Part shown: positions 5,561-15,181 of the stretch, in pieces | Layout: each line of letters starts with the position of its first letter | Position numbering within the stretch: the first letter of the stretch is position 1 | Assembly: GCA_964510065.1 (NCBI GenBank) | Contig: CAZEAC010000037.1 | Span: forward strand, 1-41,326 | Reading direction: 5' to 3' | Origin: CAZEAC01 sp964510065 | GTDB lineage: Bacteria; Bdellovibrionota_C; UBA2361; CAIXSY01 | DNA: 41,326 nt | Made by a program: the position numbers and the translations under genes | The notes under the pieces: generated by a model | Told to the model about the DNA's origin: nothing | The model's database searches: none | The model's input: the letters and a program-made list of their open reading frames with translations, nothing else

Positions 5561-8347
5561 ATGGAATTCGAACGCTCGCGTATAAACGCCGAGAAGCGAC
5601 GAAAGTTACTCGCTCACGACGGCGTGGAGCCGTACTTACGAATCCCACCAGCAAGCACGCCAAAAATCCAGGAGCCTTCATTAACGCTCAAAATAGATCA
5701 ACAACCCGCAGAGCCAGAGCGCCACAAAGAGTTTGTTCGACTGCATACCACAATAAAGTCGATACTATCACATGCGGTACTACGAGAAGACCCTACGCTT
5801 CATGGTGTTGCAGCGCTTGCGAAGCGAATTGTCGCCGCTGTTCCTCACGCTTCGACTGAGGTTCTCGATAAGAGAAGTTTTGAACTGCTAGTTCTCGGGT
5901 GTCCAGTAATCCGCGCTCTGACCTCTTTCACTCAAACTACTGATGCTTCGATGCAAAGATCAAAGCAACATATTGCTGCAATCCATGCGACTCTGCTGGG
6001 TGCCGTATACTTTCACGCATCGCTGATCTCGATTGATCCTGGACTTGCTCGCGCGCTTCACGTGCACCATAACGGTGGTCGTCTGATTAGCCAGTCTGAG
6101 AAGGTCAGGCTACTAAAGTTTTGTCAGGAGATTTTCCGTCCTGGAACTTACCCGTTTCAACTTTTACAGCTAACGCTAAAAGACAGGCCCACCGCACTTG
6201 AGACTGCCCTACTCGGCGGACTTTTAGCTCCGATATTACATCTTGATCGCTCATGTCGTGAGCCCGCACCAACCTTTAAGCACTCCTGGAAGGAAGATGG
6301 CGCCTTCTCTTCGCTTCGTTGGCTACAGCAGCGCTATCTTTCCCCTTCCCGCTCATCCAAAGGCGCTCAGCTTTCTTGGTACCATAATATGAAAATGAGT
6401 CTTCGAGACCCGCCTCACTACCTTCCCCCTAGTGAGACAGACATAGATCTATGTAAATCGATTGAAGCACAGCACAGAGAACTCGGGAAATTTAGAACCT
6501 ATCTGTCTCATTTGGACGAGGCATTTGTCGTGCAAAGAGATCACTCCGACGCCTCGCTTCAGGACCTTCTCGCTCTCAACAGTTCTGGCGACAAGGAGAT
6601 GTCAAACCGCCCACAAGCTCCCCTACGTGACGAAGATTGCCGACCTATATTGCTTCGGATAATGAAGAGCTCTTCGATCTCAGACTTACAACAAGACCTC
6701 CGGCTACTTTCTCCCGAGAGCTGCGACAGCGTGCCGGCAATTGACTCGCTCATTAGCATCATCGCCAGTCACTCAATGCCGGCGGTTCAAGCGTGCGCAG
6801 CTGCTGCGCTTTCAAAGTTCGGAATCGGAAATCAGTATGTTACGAACCGAATTCGAGAGCTGCTTGAATTACGCACCGATATTCAAAACGAAGTAAAGAC
6901 GGAGCTTCTCCTATCATTAAGCGCCATCGCAGCTGGTAAAAAAGAAGAGCTTTGTATCTTGCTTAAAACACTCGGCGACGAAACAGTTCCCGCATATGCG
7001 AAAGCTATTATCGAGCAGAGGCTTATCGAAAACGCTGCGTGGAATAGGGAACTACTTTTGAGCGAGGCGTTTACTGAAAGAAACGGCACGGCGGCGCGGC
7101 GAGTTCTTGTGCAGGGCTCGTATCAAAATCAAAGCCGCCTTGTTGAGCTATCGGGGGACTCAGCACTCGTCTTGGTAATCAAACAAATTAGTGACGCCGG
7201 CGCGACTACCCCAGAAGTTATAAGCGCAATTGTTGAGAAGATAAAGCGCGCGGGACCTGGTCTCAACTACGGTGCTGCACTGCTAACTTTCGCCGAATGT
7301 TTTCCAGCAGAAATAGTTCCGCGCGAAACCATTGCCCAGCTAATGCTACGAACTGTGGGGATATATAAGACGCCTATTGTCGAGCAAGCCGCGAAATTTA
7401 TCGCCGCACATGCCACACGCGATGAAAAAGTAAAAGCAGCATCGATATTGCTTGCCAGCAAAATCGATTCAACGCAGTCGGTTGATACACTCATAAACAG
7501 CCTTGCGTCAAACTTCGAAAGTTCACAGCAATTCAAAAGCGAGCTCTTTCAAGTTTTTGAAATCGGAAAACCCTACGCATCAGGTATCGAGAGACTTCTT
7601 ACCTTTGAAGCCGCTCCACGGTGGATAAAGGCAATCGGCACTGAGATGCTTCCGATGGTTGCTGACTGGATCAGAGTCGCGCAAGATCTTCCTGCATTTG
7701 CCCCAGTCCTAAAAAAAGTTGCCCTGGAATTTGGTGCGCTTGGCCAAAATCTAGGCGATGCGCTTCTTCCCTGTGATTTCAAAACCCCTTTATCACCCGA
7801 ACTTCGCGAAACAATCCTATACACTGGCATAAGTGATACACATCTAGCTGACAAACTGATTTCGAAAATCAAACATGACCAGACTCCAGCACGCGACAAA
7901 GAGTATTTTACGAGAATTCTGAGTGTTCCGCACAATCACTCCGAAGTAAAAATCAAAAGCTCAGCCCGAGCAATCGAGGAGCTTCGCGATTTCGTACGCG
8001 AGCGAAAAGTGGAAGGAACTTCTCACCTAGGCAGGCTCGCGCACTTTCTCCAAATACTCGATCAGTCAAATTCTTATCATGCGCTCGGACCAGTCATCGG
8101 CGGTTCGCTGATGCAAATTTGGGAGATTCTTGATGCCTCAACCGCAAAGGTGGTAACTCCTTCCACACGCCAAGCTTATGCGAGTCTCTTTAGTGTTCTC
8201 GCGGTACTCGCGGAGAAAGATATTGCGCTTGCTTCCCTTGTAAGAAATCAGATCGGCAGAGAGCGCTCGGGTCCCTCGCGAGACAATCCGGGGATAACGT
8301 ATCAACATATTGTTGGCGCCGATAAGCTTGCCGAACTCGGCGTATAG
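5561..8347 (+). CDS. Large helical-repeat protein, unknown function
   Basis: A 928-residue protein with no signal peptide and no membrane segment. Most of it looks like amphipathic helix pairs, clearest around residues 400-520 (for example SMPAVQACAAAALSKFG, RTDIQNEVKTELLLSLSAIA), which suggests a HEAT/ARM-like alpha-solenoid scaffold. No catalytic motif is seen. The N-terminal 60 residues are charged and proline-rich and probably disordered. The start ATG has no strong ribosome site. It follows the repeat cluster and converges on phoR, with 7 bases between stop codons. I cannot assign a function. Confidence 0.75.
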   Translation: MEFERSRINAEKRRKLLAHDGVEPYLRIPPASTPKIQEPSLTLKIDQQPAEPERHKEFVRLHTTIKSILSHAVLREDPTLHGVAALAKRIVAAVPHASTEVLDKRSFELLVLGCPVIRALTSFTQTTDASMQRSKQHIAAIHATLLGAVYFHASLISIDPGLARALHVHHNGGRLISQSEKVRLLKFCQEIFRPGTYPFQLLQLTLKDRPTALETALLGGLLAPILHLDRSCREPAPTFKHSWKEDGAFSSLRWLQQRYLSPSRSSKGAQLSWYHNMKMSLRDPPHYLPPSETDIDLCKSIEAQHRELGKFRTYLSHLDEAFVVQRDHSDASLQDLLALNSSGDKEMSNRPQAPLRDEDCRPILLRIMKSSSISDLQQDLRLLSPESCDSVPAIDSLISIIASHSMPAVQACAAAALSKFGIGNQYVTNRIRELLELRTDIQNEVKTELLLSLSAIAAGKKEELCILLKTLGDETVPAYAKAIIEQRLIENAAWNRELLLSEAFTERNGTAARRVLVQGSYQNQSRLVELSGDSALVLVIKQISDAGATTPEVISAIVEKIKRAGPGLNYGAALLTFAECFPAEIVPRETIAQLMLRTVGIYKTPIVEQAAKFIAAHATRDEKVKAASILLASKIDSTQSVDTLINSLASNFESSQQFKSELFQVFEIGKPYASGIERLLTFEAAPRWIKAIGTEMLPMVADWIRVAQDLPAFAPVLKKVALEFGALGQNLGDALLPCDFKTPLSPELRETILYTGISDTHLADKLISKIKHDQTPARDKEYFTRILSVPHNHSEVKIKSSARAIEELRDFVRERKVEGTSHLGRLAHFLQILDQSNSYHALGPVIGGSLMQIWEILDASTAKVVTPSTRQAYASLFSVLAVLAEKDIALASLVRNQIGRERSGPSRDNPGITYQHIVGADKLAELGV

Positions 8348-8354
8348 AGCCACC

Positions 8355-9479
8355 CTACGTTGGCGACGCGGCGGGCTCTGTTTCGCCATTTAAGTGAATT
8401 GAAAAAACACTGCCTTCACCAAGCGTGCTTTCAACACTGGCGTAACCGCCATGCGCTTGAGCGATATGCTTCACTATTGAAAGACCAAGGCCAGTGCCGC
8501 CGCGCTTTCGAGAACGAGCCTGATCCGCGCGATAAAAACGTTCCCAAAGGCGCGGAAGCTGCCCTTCCGAAACACCGCAACCATTGTCGCGAACTTTGAT
8601 TACTACTTCATTGCCTTCACGAACTCCTTCGACCTCTACAAGGTCGCCGCTATCACTGTACTTAATTGCATTCTCAACTAAGTTTGTGATCGCCTGCTCA
8701 AGAAGCCTATCGTTGACCTGCGCCATTAGTTCCGCACTGCACATAGTCTTGAGTGATACGCCCTTTTCGACCGCGCGATATTCGATGTTCTGAACCGCAG
8801 CATCGATAATATCTATTATCTTGCCACTTCGAAGATCAACAACACCGCGTTCCTCTTCTTGTTCGACCTTTGCGAGCATCAATAGGTCTTCGAAAATCTT
8901 GTTCAATCGTTCAGCTTGCCGCGAGACAATCCGTAAAAACCGCTCCGCGTCAGCAGGATTATGCAGCGCTCCATCGAGCAAAGTTTCAACGAAGCCTTGG
9001 ATCGAGGTAATTGGCGTCTTTAATTCATGAGAGACATTTGCTACAAAATCTCGCCGTACTGTTTCAAGGTGCCTAATACGCGTGCTATCAGTAAACACGA
9101 TCAACACTGCGTATTCCTCACCAGCATAATCGGAGAGGACTCGAGAATAGGCCTGTAATAGACGCTCGCTGTCCTGGCCAATAGATATCGGGAATTCGTC
9201 TTCGAGCGAAGATTTGCTTAGGATTGCTTTATCGACAAAAGCAATAAGTCTATCATGATTCACAATCTCAGAGAGCTTTTCGTTTAACCGAAACTGGTCC
9301 GAAAGGCCCAATAGCTTTCTGGCTGCATTATTCGCGCGAAGCAGGCACCCCTGAAGGTCGACAACAATAATTCCCTCCATCATCACAGAAAGAATACTGT
9401 CATCGGTGGGGACTTCTCGAGCTGAGTGATCTCGGGCTTCTCGTGGATATGGCAGTGTTACTACGCGTTTTCCCACCAT
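8355..9479 (-). CDS. PhoR-like sensor histidine kinase without membrane segments
   Basis: A 374-residue kinase. A PAS-like sensor domain spans about residues 28-135 (ILSVMMEGIIVVDLQGCLLRAN). The HisKA H-box is FVANVSHELKTPI with phospho-acceptor H151. The ATPase domain has the N-box (N270 in NLVENAIKYS), G1 (DNGCGV, 298-303), F-box (LWERFYRAD) and G2 (GGTGLGLS, 327-334). All catalytic boxes are intact. PhoR kinases usually have one or two N-terminal membrane helices; here there are none, and phoB ends only 12 bases upstream, leaving no room for them. It probably partners the adjacent PhoB-like regulator, but as a cytosolic kinase. No pst or phoU genes are present. Confidence 0.9.
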   Translation of the reverse strand: MVGKRVVTLPYPREARDHSAREVPTDDSILSVMMEGIIVVDLQGCLLRANNAARKLLGLSDQFRLNEKLSEIVNHDRLIAFVDKAILSKSSLEDEFPISIGQDSERLLQAYSRVLSDYAGEEYAVLIVFTDSTRIRHLETVRRDFVANVSHELKTPITSIQGFVETLLDGALHNPADAERFLRIVSRQAERLNKIFEDLLMLAKVEQEEERGVVDLRSGKIIDIIDAAVQNIEYRAVEKGVSLKTMCSAELMAQVNDRLLEQAITNLVENAIKYSDSGDLVEVEGVREGNEVVIKVRDNGCGVSEGQLPRLWERFYRADQARSRKRGGTGLGLSIVKHIAQAHGGYASVESTLGEGSVFSIHLNGETEPAASPT

Positions 9480-9491
9480 GTCTGCATTCCG

Positions 9492-10178
9492 CTAATCTTT
9501 GAAACGGTAACCGACGCCCCGTACGGTCTCAACGAGCCTTCCACGATCGCCTAGCTTTTTTCTGAGGCCGACGATTTGAACGTCGATTGATCGATCTGTA
9601 ACGGGATAGTCCTCACCGTGCACTTTATCGACGATTTGATCGCGTGTAAAAACTACTCCTGGTTGACCAACTAAGAGATGTAGAATCTTAAATTCAGTGT
9701 GAGTGAGATCGGTATTTATTCCGCCCACGAGCACTTCATGCCGGCGCGGGTTTATCGAAATGCCTTCAACCTCGATCGGATTTTGTAACGATGATGTCTC
9801 CTCGGTGCTTCGGCGAAGCACGGTACGAATGCGCGCGCCTAGTACTTTTGGTGAAAACGGCTTGGTAATATAATCTTCCGCTCCGAGTTCCAATCCAGTA
9901 ACGATATCAACCTCATCGCCCTTGGCAGTGAGCATAATAATCGCAATTTCTTTAGTGTTAGGATCACTCTTCAGCAACTTACAAACGTCCAGACCATCAA
10001 ATCCCGGAAGCATCAGGTCGAGAAGTACGACATCCGGCTGCTCGCTTCGTGCGAGACGAAGTCCTTCTTCACCGGTACTCGCGCACGTCACGGAGTACCC
10101 TTCCTTTTCAAGATTATATCGAACAAGCTCGAGGATATCCTCCTCGTCATCGACAACAAGAATATGCTTATCGGTCAT
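9492..10178 (-). CDS. phoB: PhoB-like OmpR-family response regulator
   Basis: A 228-residue regulator. The receiver domain has the acidic pair D10-D11, phospho-acceptor D54 (VVLLDLMLPG), T84 and K106 (ITKPFSP). The C-terminal winged helix (residues 130-228) includes LTHTEFKILHLLV, RDQIVDKVHG and the RSIDVQIVGLRKKLGD recognition-helix region typical of PhoB. A GGAGG ribosome site precedes the ATG at 10178. It is the first gene of the phoB-phoR pair, with 12 bases between them. Assignment to phosphate control is by family similarity; no Pho box was identified. Confidence 0.9.
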   Translation of the reverse strand: MTDKHILVVDDEEDILELVRYNLEKEGYSVTCASTGEEGLRLARSEQPDVVLLDLMLPGFDGLDVCKLLKSDPNTKEIAIIMLTAKGDEVDIVTGLELGAEDYITKPFSPKVLGARIRTVLRRSTEETSSLQNPIEVEGISINPRRHEVLVGGINTDLTHTEFKILHLLVGQPGVVFTRDQIVDKVHGEDYPVTDRSIDVQIVGLRKKLGDRGRLVETVRGVGYRFKD

Positions 10179-10368
10179 GGCTAACTATCCTCCCTGCAAC
10201 CGAATCGCTTAGACCACCACCCTATTGGGTCTTGGCACAATGTAAACCCGCGGCTTAGACACTGGGTAACAACACGCAACAGCAGATATCTATCACAATT
10301 CAGATCCTTAAGTAACTGCGAAGAAATAGCTCCAATGGCAGGCAATTTCAACAGAAAATCTGTGAATT

Positions 10369-11358
10369 TTAAGCTAATTCGTGTTTCATGGGGCGAGAGA
10401 GAAGCTCCTTTACCATCTGTGGCGCGCTCCATTGCAGGTCAAGCAGGCGTTTCACTGCCTCGGCAATTGGCATTTCTACCCCATGTTTCTTTGCCAACGC
10501 GACGACACGCGGAGCCGACGAAACGCCTTCAACCGCTGAACCGATTTTCCGAACGGCCTGCGAAAGTTCCTCACCATGACCAAGCGCCAGCCCAAGACGA
10601 TAATTTCGGCTCTTTTCCGACGAAGCAGTCATTACAAGATCGCCGAGTCCGGAAAGACCGGCGAACGTTTGGGCATCGGCACCCATGGCGACACCTAGCC
10701 GTGTCATTTCCGCCAATCCTCGGGTAATCAGCCCAGCACGCGCTGAATCTCCAAGCCTTAGCCCGTCACAGACTCCGGCAGCAATTGCGACCACATTTTT
10801 CAGGGCACCGCCAAGTTCGACACCCAATGGATCGTCGGAAAGATACACGCGTAGTGCCGCGCTTCCAAAAAGTTCGGCAACTCGTTTTGCATCGGCACTA
10901 GAATCGCTCGCCGCGACTACTCCAGCGGGATTTCCCGCAGCAATATCCGCGGCAAAGCTGGGCCCGGAAAGGACCACCCCGCGAAACTCTTTGCCCAAAG
11001 ATTTCTTTAAAAAGCCAAGCGGTGTCAAAAGGCTCCGCTCTTCAAATCCTTTGATGAGGCTCACGAGTAAGTGGCGCTTATTCACATTGAGTTTTGTCGA
11101 CATTTCACCAAGCGCAGCGGAAGGAAATGCCAATACCACGATTTCTGATTGCAGTGCCTCATGCAAATCAGCACTGATTTTCACTTTTCCGTTTCTTACT
11201 AACGAATCGAGGCTTACGGAGTGATGCCCCTTCCCCTGAACTCCCTCAATCGCTTTAGGATCTCGGCTCCAGCCGAGGACGTCGATACCCTTTGAAGCTA
11301 GATGATATGCCAGTGCTGCTCCCCAGTTTCCTAACGCAAGGACTGAAACTTGAGCCAA
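10369..11358 (-). CDS. gpsA: Glycerol-3-phosphate dehydrogenase [NAD(P)+]
   Basis: A 329-residue cytosolic enzyme reducing dihydroxyacetone phosphate to sn-glycerol 3-phosphate for phospholipid synthesis. Visible motifs: the Rossmann motif at residues 6-15 (VLALGNWGAA), LIKGFEE (K103), SGPSFA (131-136), the catalytic lysine in ELGGALKNVVAIAAG (K187) and GLSGLGDLVMT. Length is normal. One oddity: the first glycine of the dinucleotide motif is alanine (A8). It begins 3 bases after the gyrA stop and is almost certainly co-transcribed with gyrA. Confidence 0.93.
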   Translation of the reverse strand: MAQVSVLALGNWGAALAYHLASKGIDVLGWSRDPKAIEGVQGKGHHSVSLDSLVRNGKVKISADLHEALQSEIVVLAFPSAALGEMSTKLNVNKRHLLVSLIKGFEERSLLTPLGFLKKSLGKEFRGVVLSGPSFAADIAAGNPAGVVAASDSSADAKRVAELFGSAALRVYLSDDPLGVELGGALKNVVAIAAGVCDGLRLGDSARAGLITRGLAEMTRLGVAMGADAQTFAGLSGLGDLVMTASSEKSRNYRLGLALGHGEELSQAVRKIGSAVEGVSSAPRVVALAKKHGVEMPIAEAVKRLLDLQWSAPQMVKELLSRPMKHELA

Positions 11359-11361
11359 GGG

Positions 11362-13842
11362 TCACTCCTCTTCGCTATCGCTATCACCTATCGGCGCCGC
11401 AGCAACAACTTTCTCGCCTGGCTCAAGCTCTATTAAGGTGACCCCCTTGGTGTTTCGACCAATAATTGAAATACCTTTGGCCTGCGTTCGAATGATCTGC
11501 CCAGAGCTCGTTATAAGCATCAGCCCAGAATCATCATCAGTTGCGCAAGCGCTGACCACCGGACCATTTCGGCCATCAGTTTGTATGTCGATGAGACCTT
11601 TGCCGCCCCTGCCTTGCACCCGATAATCTTCAAGAAGTGTTCGTTTGCCAAAGCCATTTTCACACACAGTGAGAAGCGTTGGATTCTTGCTTTTGCCGTT
11701 GCTATCGGCGGCAACTTTGGCCATGTCGATAACCGTCATGCTGACAACTTCATCGCCCTGGTCGAGTGTAATTCCTTTAACGCCTCGCGCCGAACGACCC
11801 ATGGCACGCACATCTTCCTCGGAAAAGCGAATTGACATACCAGTCTTCGTAGCAAGAATAATTTCACTTTGTACAGTTGTTATACCTGCGCCAATTAGAC
11901 TATCGCCGTCATCAAGAGAGCACGCAATAATGCCGCTTTTCCTGGCGCGTGAGAAATCCATCAGCGAGATTTTCTTGACCACACCATGAAGTGTTGCCAT
12001 TAAAACAAAGCGGTTTTCAACGAACTCCTTGACGGGGAGAATCGCCGCAATTTGTTCATTCTCTTTGAGACTTACGAGGTTTACGATGGCGCGCCCGCGC
12101 GCAGTGCGGCTGGCCTCCGGAATCTCATACACCTTCAGCCAATACAATCGCCCAAGAGTAGTAAAGAAGAGCAGATCCGACTTACTCGAAGTTACGAAAA
12201 GATGCTCGACAAAATCATCTTCATCTTTTTGTGATGCTCCGCTTACGCCCTTTCCGCCGCGCTTCTGCGCGCGATAGCCGGCGACAGGAGTGCGTTTCAT
12301 GTAACCCTTATGGCTAATTGAGACGACCATTTCTTCGTCTTCGATGAGATCTTCAATCTCAATATCTTGGCCCGCATCAGTAATCTCAGTCCGCCGCTTA
12401 TCGCCGAACTGTTCTTGAACTACCTTAAGCTCACTGCAAATTATGTCATCGACCAATTTGCTATCAGCGAGAATCGCCAACAATTTCTGAATTTCTTTTG
12501 CAAGCTCTTCGTGCTCACGCTCAATTGCCAAGCGCTCCATGCCAGTGAGTTTTTGCAGACGCAACTCGAGTATCGCTTGTGCCTGTATCTCGCTTAAACG
12601 GTAGCGCGTGCACAAGCCATCGCGAGCGATAGCAGGACTTTCCGAGCTCTTAATTAACTGAATAACTTCGTCGAGATTAAGTAGCGCAATCTTAAAACCT
12701 TCCAAAATGTGCATGCGCTCCTGGGCCTTCTTCAGATCAAACTGCGTGCGCCGCGTCACTACATCACGGCGATGATCGACGAAGTAACCGATGAGCTGCA
12801 AAAGCGAACATACGACTGGTTTGCCATCAACAATTGCGAGGTTGATTACCCCGAAGCTTGTTTGCATTGGCGTGAGCTTAAAGAGTTGATTGAGCACAAT
12901 CTCAGGAGTTGCCTCTTTCTTGATCTCCATGACGATGCGCATGCCCTTACGATCAGATTCGTCGCGCAGCTTTCCAATGCCATCGATCTGTTTATCATTG
13001 ACGAGCTCGGCAATCTTCTCAATTAGTCGGGCTTTATTCACCTGAAAGGGAATTTCGGTGACTACAATAGCTTCAACTTCGCGACTTCCCGATTTAATAG
13101 TTTCGACCGTCGCTCGGGCACGGAGTTGAATGACTCCCTTGCCGGTCATTGCTGCTTCAAAGAGCGGTGCACGGCCGTAGATTAGTCCGCCGGTGGGGAA
13201 GTCAGGGCCCGGAATTAGCCTCACGAGATCCTGAATCGATATCGCCGGGTTTTCGATATAAGCGAAAACACCATCCAACACTTCCTTAAGATTATGCGGC
13301 GGAATGTGCGTCGCCATGCCGACCGCGATTCCGTCGGCGCCGTTGACGAGGAGATTTGGAATTAACGATGGGAGCACCACCGGTTCGAGCGTTGATTCAT
13401 CAAAATTGGGGGCAAAATCAACGGTGTCTTTTTCAATATCATCGAGCAATCGTTCAGCCGGGGCAGTGAGACGGCACTCGGTGTAGCGGTAGGCCGCTGG
13501 GGGGTCACCATCGACAGAACCGAAGTTGCCCTGGCCATCTACCAGCGGATAGCGAAGAGTCCAGGGCTGTGCCAGACGAACGAGTGCGTCATATACTGAA
13601 GAATCGCCGTGCGGGTGAAACCGCTTAAGCACTTCACCCACGACACCGGCACATTTTGAATGTTTCTTATTTGAAACGAGGCCTTCGCTCAGCATCGCGT
13701 AGAGTACGCGGCGTTGTACCGGCTTGAGGCCATCGCGCACGTCAGGGAGCGCACGGCCGATAATTACGCTCATTGCATAGTCCATGTAGGACTGTTGCAT
13801 CTCTTCTTTGATATCGATCTCGGCGGCCTGTACAGCTTCCAT
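11362..13842 (-). CDS. gyrA: DNA gyrase subunit A
   Basis: An 826-residue ATP-dependent type II topoisomerase subunit that cleaves and rejoins DNA with GyrB. The quinolone-determining region reads HPHGDSSVYD (76-85), with the sensitive-type Ser81 and Asp85. The catalytic tyrosine is Y120 in AAYRYTE, where the more common reading is AAMRYTE. The GyrA box QKRGGKG is at 526-532, and a second box-like VQGRGGKG lies further on, in a complete C-terminal beta-pinwheel ending in an acidic tail (SDSEEE). A GGAG site lies before the ATG. gyrB is not in the window. Confidence 0.97.
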   Translation of the reverse strand: MEAVQAAEIDIKEEMQQSYMDYAMSVIIGRALPDVRDGLKPVQRRVLYAMLSEGLVSNKKHSKCAGVVGEVLKRFHPHGDSSVYDALVRLAQPWTLRYPLVDGQGNFGSVDGDPPAAYRYTECRLTAPAERLLDDIEKDTVDFAPNFDESTLEPVVLPSLIPNLLVNGADGIAVGMATHIPPHNLKEVLDGVFAYIENPAISIQDLVRLIPGPDFPTGGLIYGRAPLFEAAMTGKGVIQLRARATVETIKSGSREVEAIVVTEIPFQVNKARLIEKIAELVNDKQIDGIGKLRDESDRKGMRIVMEIKKEATPEIVLNQLFKLTPMQTSFGVINLAIVDGKPVVCSLLQLIGYFVDHRRDVVTRRTQFDLKKAQERMHILEGFKIALLNLDEVIQLIKSSESPAIARDGLCTRYRLSEIQAQAILELRLQKLTGMERLAIEREHEELAKEIQKLLAILADSKLVDDIICSELKVVQEQFGDKRRTEITDAGQDIEIEDLIEDEEMVVSISHKGYMKRTPVAGYRAQKRGGKGVSGASQKDEDDFVEHLFVTSSKSDLLFFTTLGRLYWLKVYEIPEASRTARGRAIVNLVSLKENEQIAAILPVKEFVENRFVLMATLHGVVKKISLMDFSRARKSGIIACSLDDGDSLIGAGITTVQSEIILATKTGMSIRFSEEDVRAMGRSARGVKGITLDQGDEVVSMTVIDMAKVAADSNGKSKNPTLLTVCENGFGKRTLLEDYRVQGRGGKGLIDIQTDGRNGPVVSACATDDDSGLMLITSSGQIIRTQAKGISIIGRNTKGVTLIELEPGEKVVAAAPIGDSDSEEE

Positions 13843-13881
13843 GCTTAAAACTCCGGCTCTAATGCATAAAAATCGCCCTCA

Positions 13882-13910
13882 ACTGTACCCTTTTCACCCC
13901 CCCCGATCAA
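13882..13910 (-). promoter_or_regulatory. Candidate gyrA promoter with a G8 tract in the spacer
   Basis: On the minus strand TTGATC (13910-13905) and TACAGT (13887-13882) are separated by exactly 17 bases, 8 of which are an uninterrupted G-run (13904-13897). The -10 ends 39 bases before the gyrA ATG. The hexamers match the sigma-70 consensus moderately. Confidence 0.45.
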
Positions 13911-13929
13911 GGCACTAACCCATCGATTA

Positions 13930-13946
13930 CTCTCAGAGAATTCGTG
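13930..13946. repeat. Left inverted end of the transposase unit
   Basis: A 17-bp sequence identical to the reverse complement of 15182-15198. It lies downstream of the transposase stop and about 20 bases upstream of the candidate gyrA -35 element. Confidence 0.85.
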
Positions 13947-14155
13947 ATTTAGGACGGGCTGAGCTGAGCCGATCGGAGAAAGACACTACGAGCTACTTAT
14001 GTCATCAAAAATTGGCGACAGCTTACTAGTCGGCAGATACATGTAGGTATCAATATAACGCAACTTAAACGGTATTGATTTCTTGTGAATAGATCTTCAC
14101 GGACTGGTTTCGAGCAACCGGTGAGACTTCATTATGAAATTTATTGGGTGGCTTT

Positions 14156-15115
14156 CTACGCGACGAGCAAATATTCGGGGGCAAAACCACGAGTGGTAAA
14201 TTTCGGAGGTTTATAAGTTCCCTTGGGAAACTTTACTCCAAGGCTCCCCATTCTATACCTCTTAGAGCTGACTCTGTAAGAAAAATATATTTCGAAATAC
14301 CATTCTTTGCACTTAGCGCGGCGCTCGTTACAAACTGAGAGGACTCGAGGTCGGTGTGACTGTTTGTTGCTTGTTTTTGTCTCTTTGGGCCTACTTCCTG
14401 GCTTCACAAGCCTTAGATGCGATCCATCGCCACAGGGTGGCTTTCCTTCGGCTCTACGCTTCTCAAGAATCGCGAGCCGTCGAATTTCAAGCTTTTTGTA
14501 CATTAATGTCGCATACTGTTTTTGGGTAAGACCCTCATAGCCCGGAAGTCTCTTGAACTCGAGTGTATATATCCTGGTAAAATCTTTAATATTAATCTCT
14601 TTTGACCATCTCCGCCTCTCATTGTAAGCCGCCCAATCTACCATCTTGTACCTGCGGCTAATTCCATACACGGCATCGTGAAAACAATTATAAAAGGGAT
14701 ACTGTGACAACTTCGACACGTGCCCATCCTGTATAGGCTGGAGCGCAGTATAAAAGAATTGGTTTTCAATATCCTCATCTCCTGGAACAAACTCCGATGA
14801 ATATCTTCTCCCCCAAACTCTGCCCCCTTCAAAATTCTTTACGTAGCGAGGCACCGCTCGCGCAATCGAGGAATTCAGGTCGCGCATAAAGTGCGCTCGA
14901 TTACAGCCCGCAAAAATTGCCGGAAATTGTGTGTGATTTCCTTCAATGGCAAAGGCATAAATGCACACCTTATACCTTTCGCAATACTTTGCCGTGTAGG
15001 CTAGCATGCTCTCTTCCAATCGTCGGTTATTTACGAACCATAATTCTGAGTTCTTACAACGTGTTGTCTGAAATGTCGTCATATTCGACACCTCAATTCT
15101 TGGATGGTATCCCAT
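14156..15115 (-). CDS. IS200-like (Y1_Tnp domain) transposase, RAYT-like
   Basis: A 319-residue protein from the ATG at 15115, chosen because AGGAG lies 8 bases upstream; a longer reading would run into the inverted end. It belongs to the Y1-transposase/IS200-like superfamily. TTFQTTRCKNSELWF is the first strand region, FAIEGNHTQF (H61, Q63) replaces the usual HUH metal motif, and FFYTALQPIQDG aligns with the Y-x-x-x-NP-x-x-AGL helix of the family, giving Y122 as the likely catalytic tyrosine. A long C-terminal extension (residues 150-319) is typical of this single-copy subfamily. The loss of the second histidine leaves activity uncertain. Confidence 0.8.
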   Translation of the reverse strand: MGYHPRIEVSNMTTFQTTRCKNSELWFVNNRRLEESMLAYTAKYCERYKVCIYAFAIEGNHTQFPAIFAGCNRAHFMRDLNSSIARAVPRYVKNFEGGRVWGRRYSSEFVPGDEDIENQFFYTALQPIQDGHVSKLSQYPFYNCFHDAVYGISRRYKMVDWAAYNERRRWSKEINIKDFTRIYTLEFKRLPGYEGLTQKQYATLMYKKLEIRRLAILEKRRAEGKPPCGDGSHLRLVKPGSRPKETKTSNKQSHRPRVLSVCNERRAKCKEWYFEIYFSYRVSSKRYRMGSLGVKFPKGTYKPPKFTTRGFAPEYLLVA

Positions 15116-15181
15116 TTTCGACTCCTTTTCTCCAATAGCGATTACCCTAGCTATTCGTAGAAAAGCTCGAAAAGTTGCGGC

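Larger units (their letters stand above)
13843..14155. other. Gene-free stretch between gyrA and the transposase gene
   Basis: About 310 bases holding the candidate gyrA promoter (13882-13910), the left 17-bp end of the transposase unit (13930-13946) and non-coding sequence downstream of the transposase stop. No gene is seen. Confidence 0.5.
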
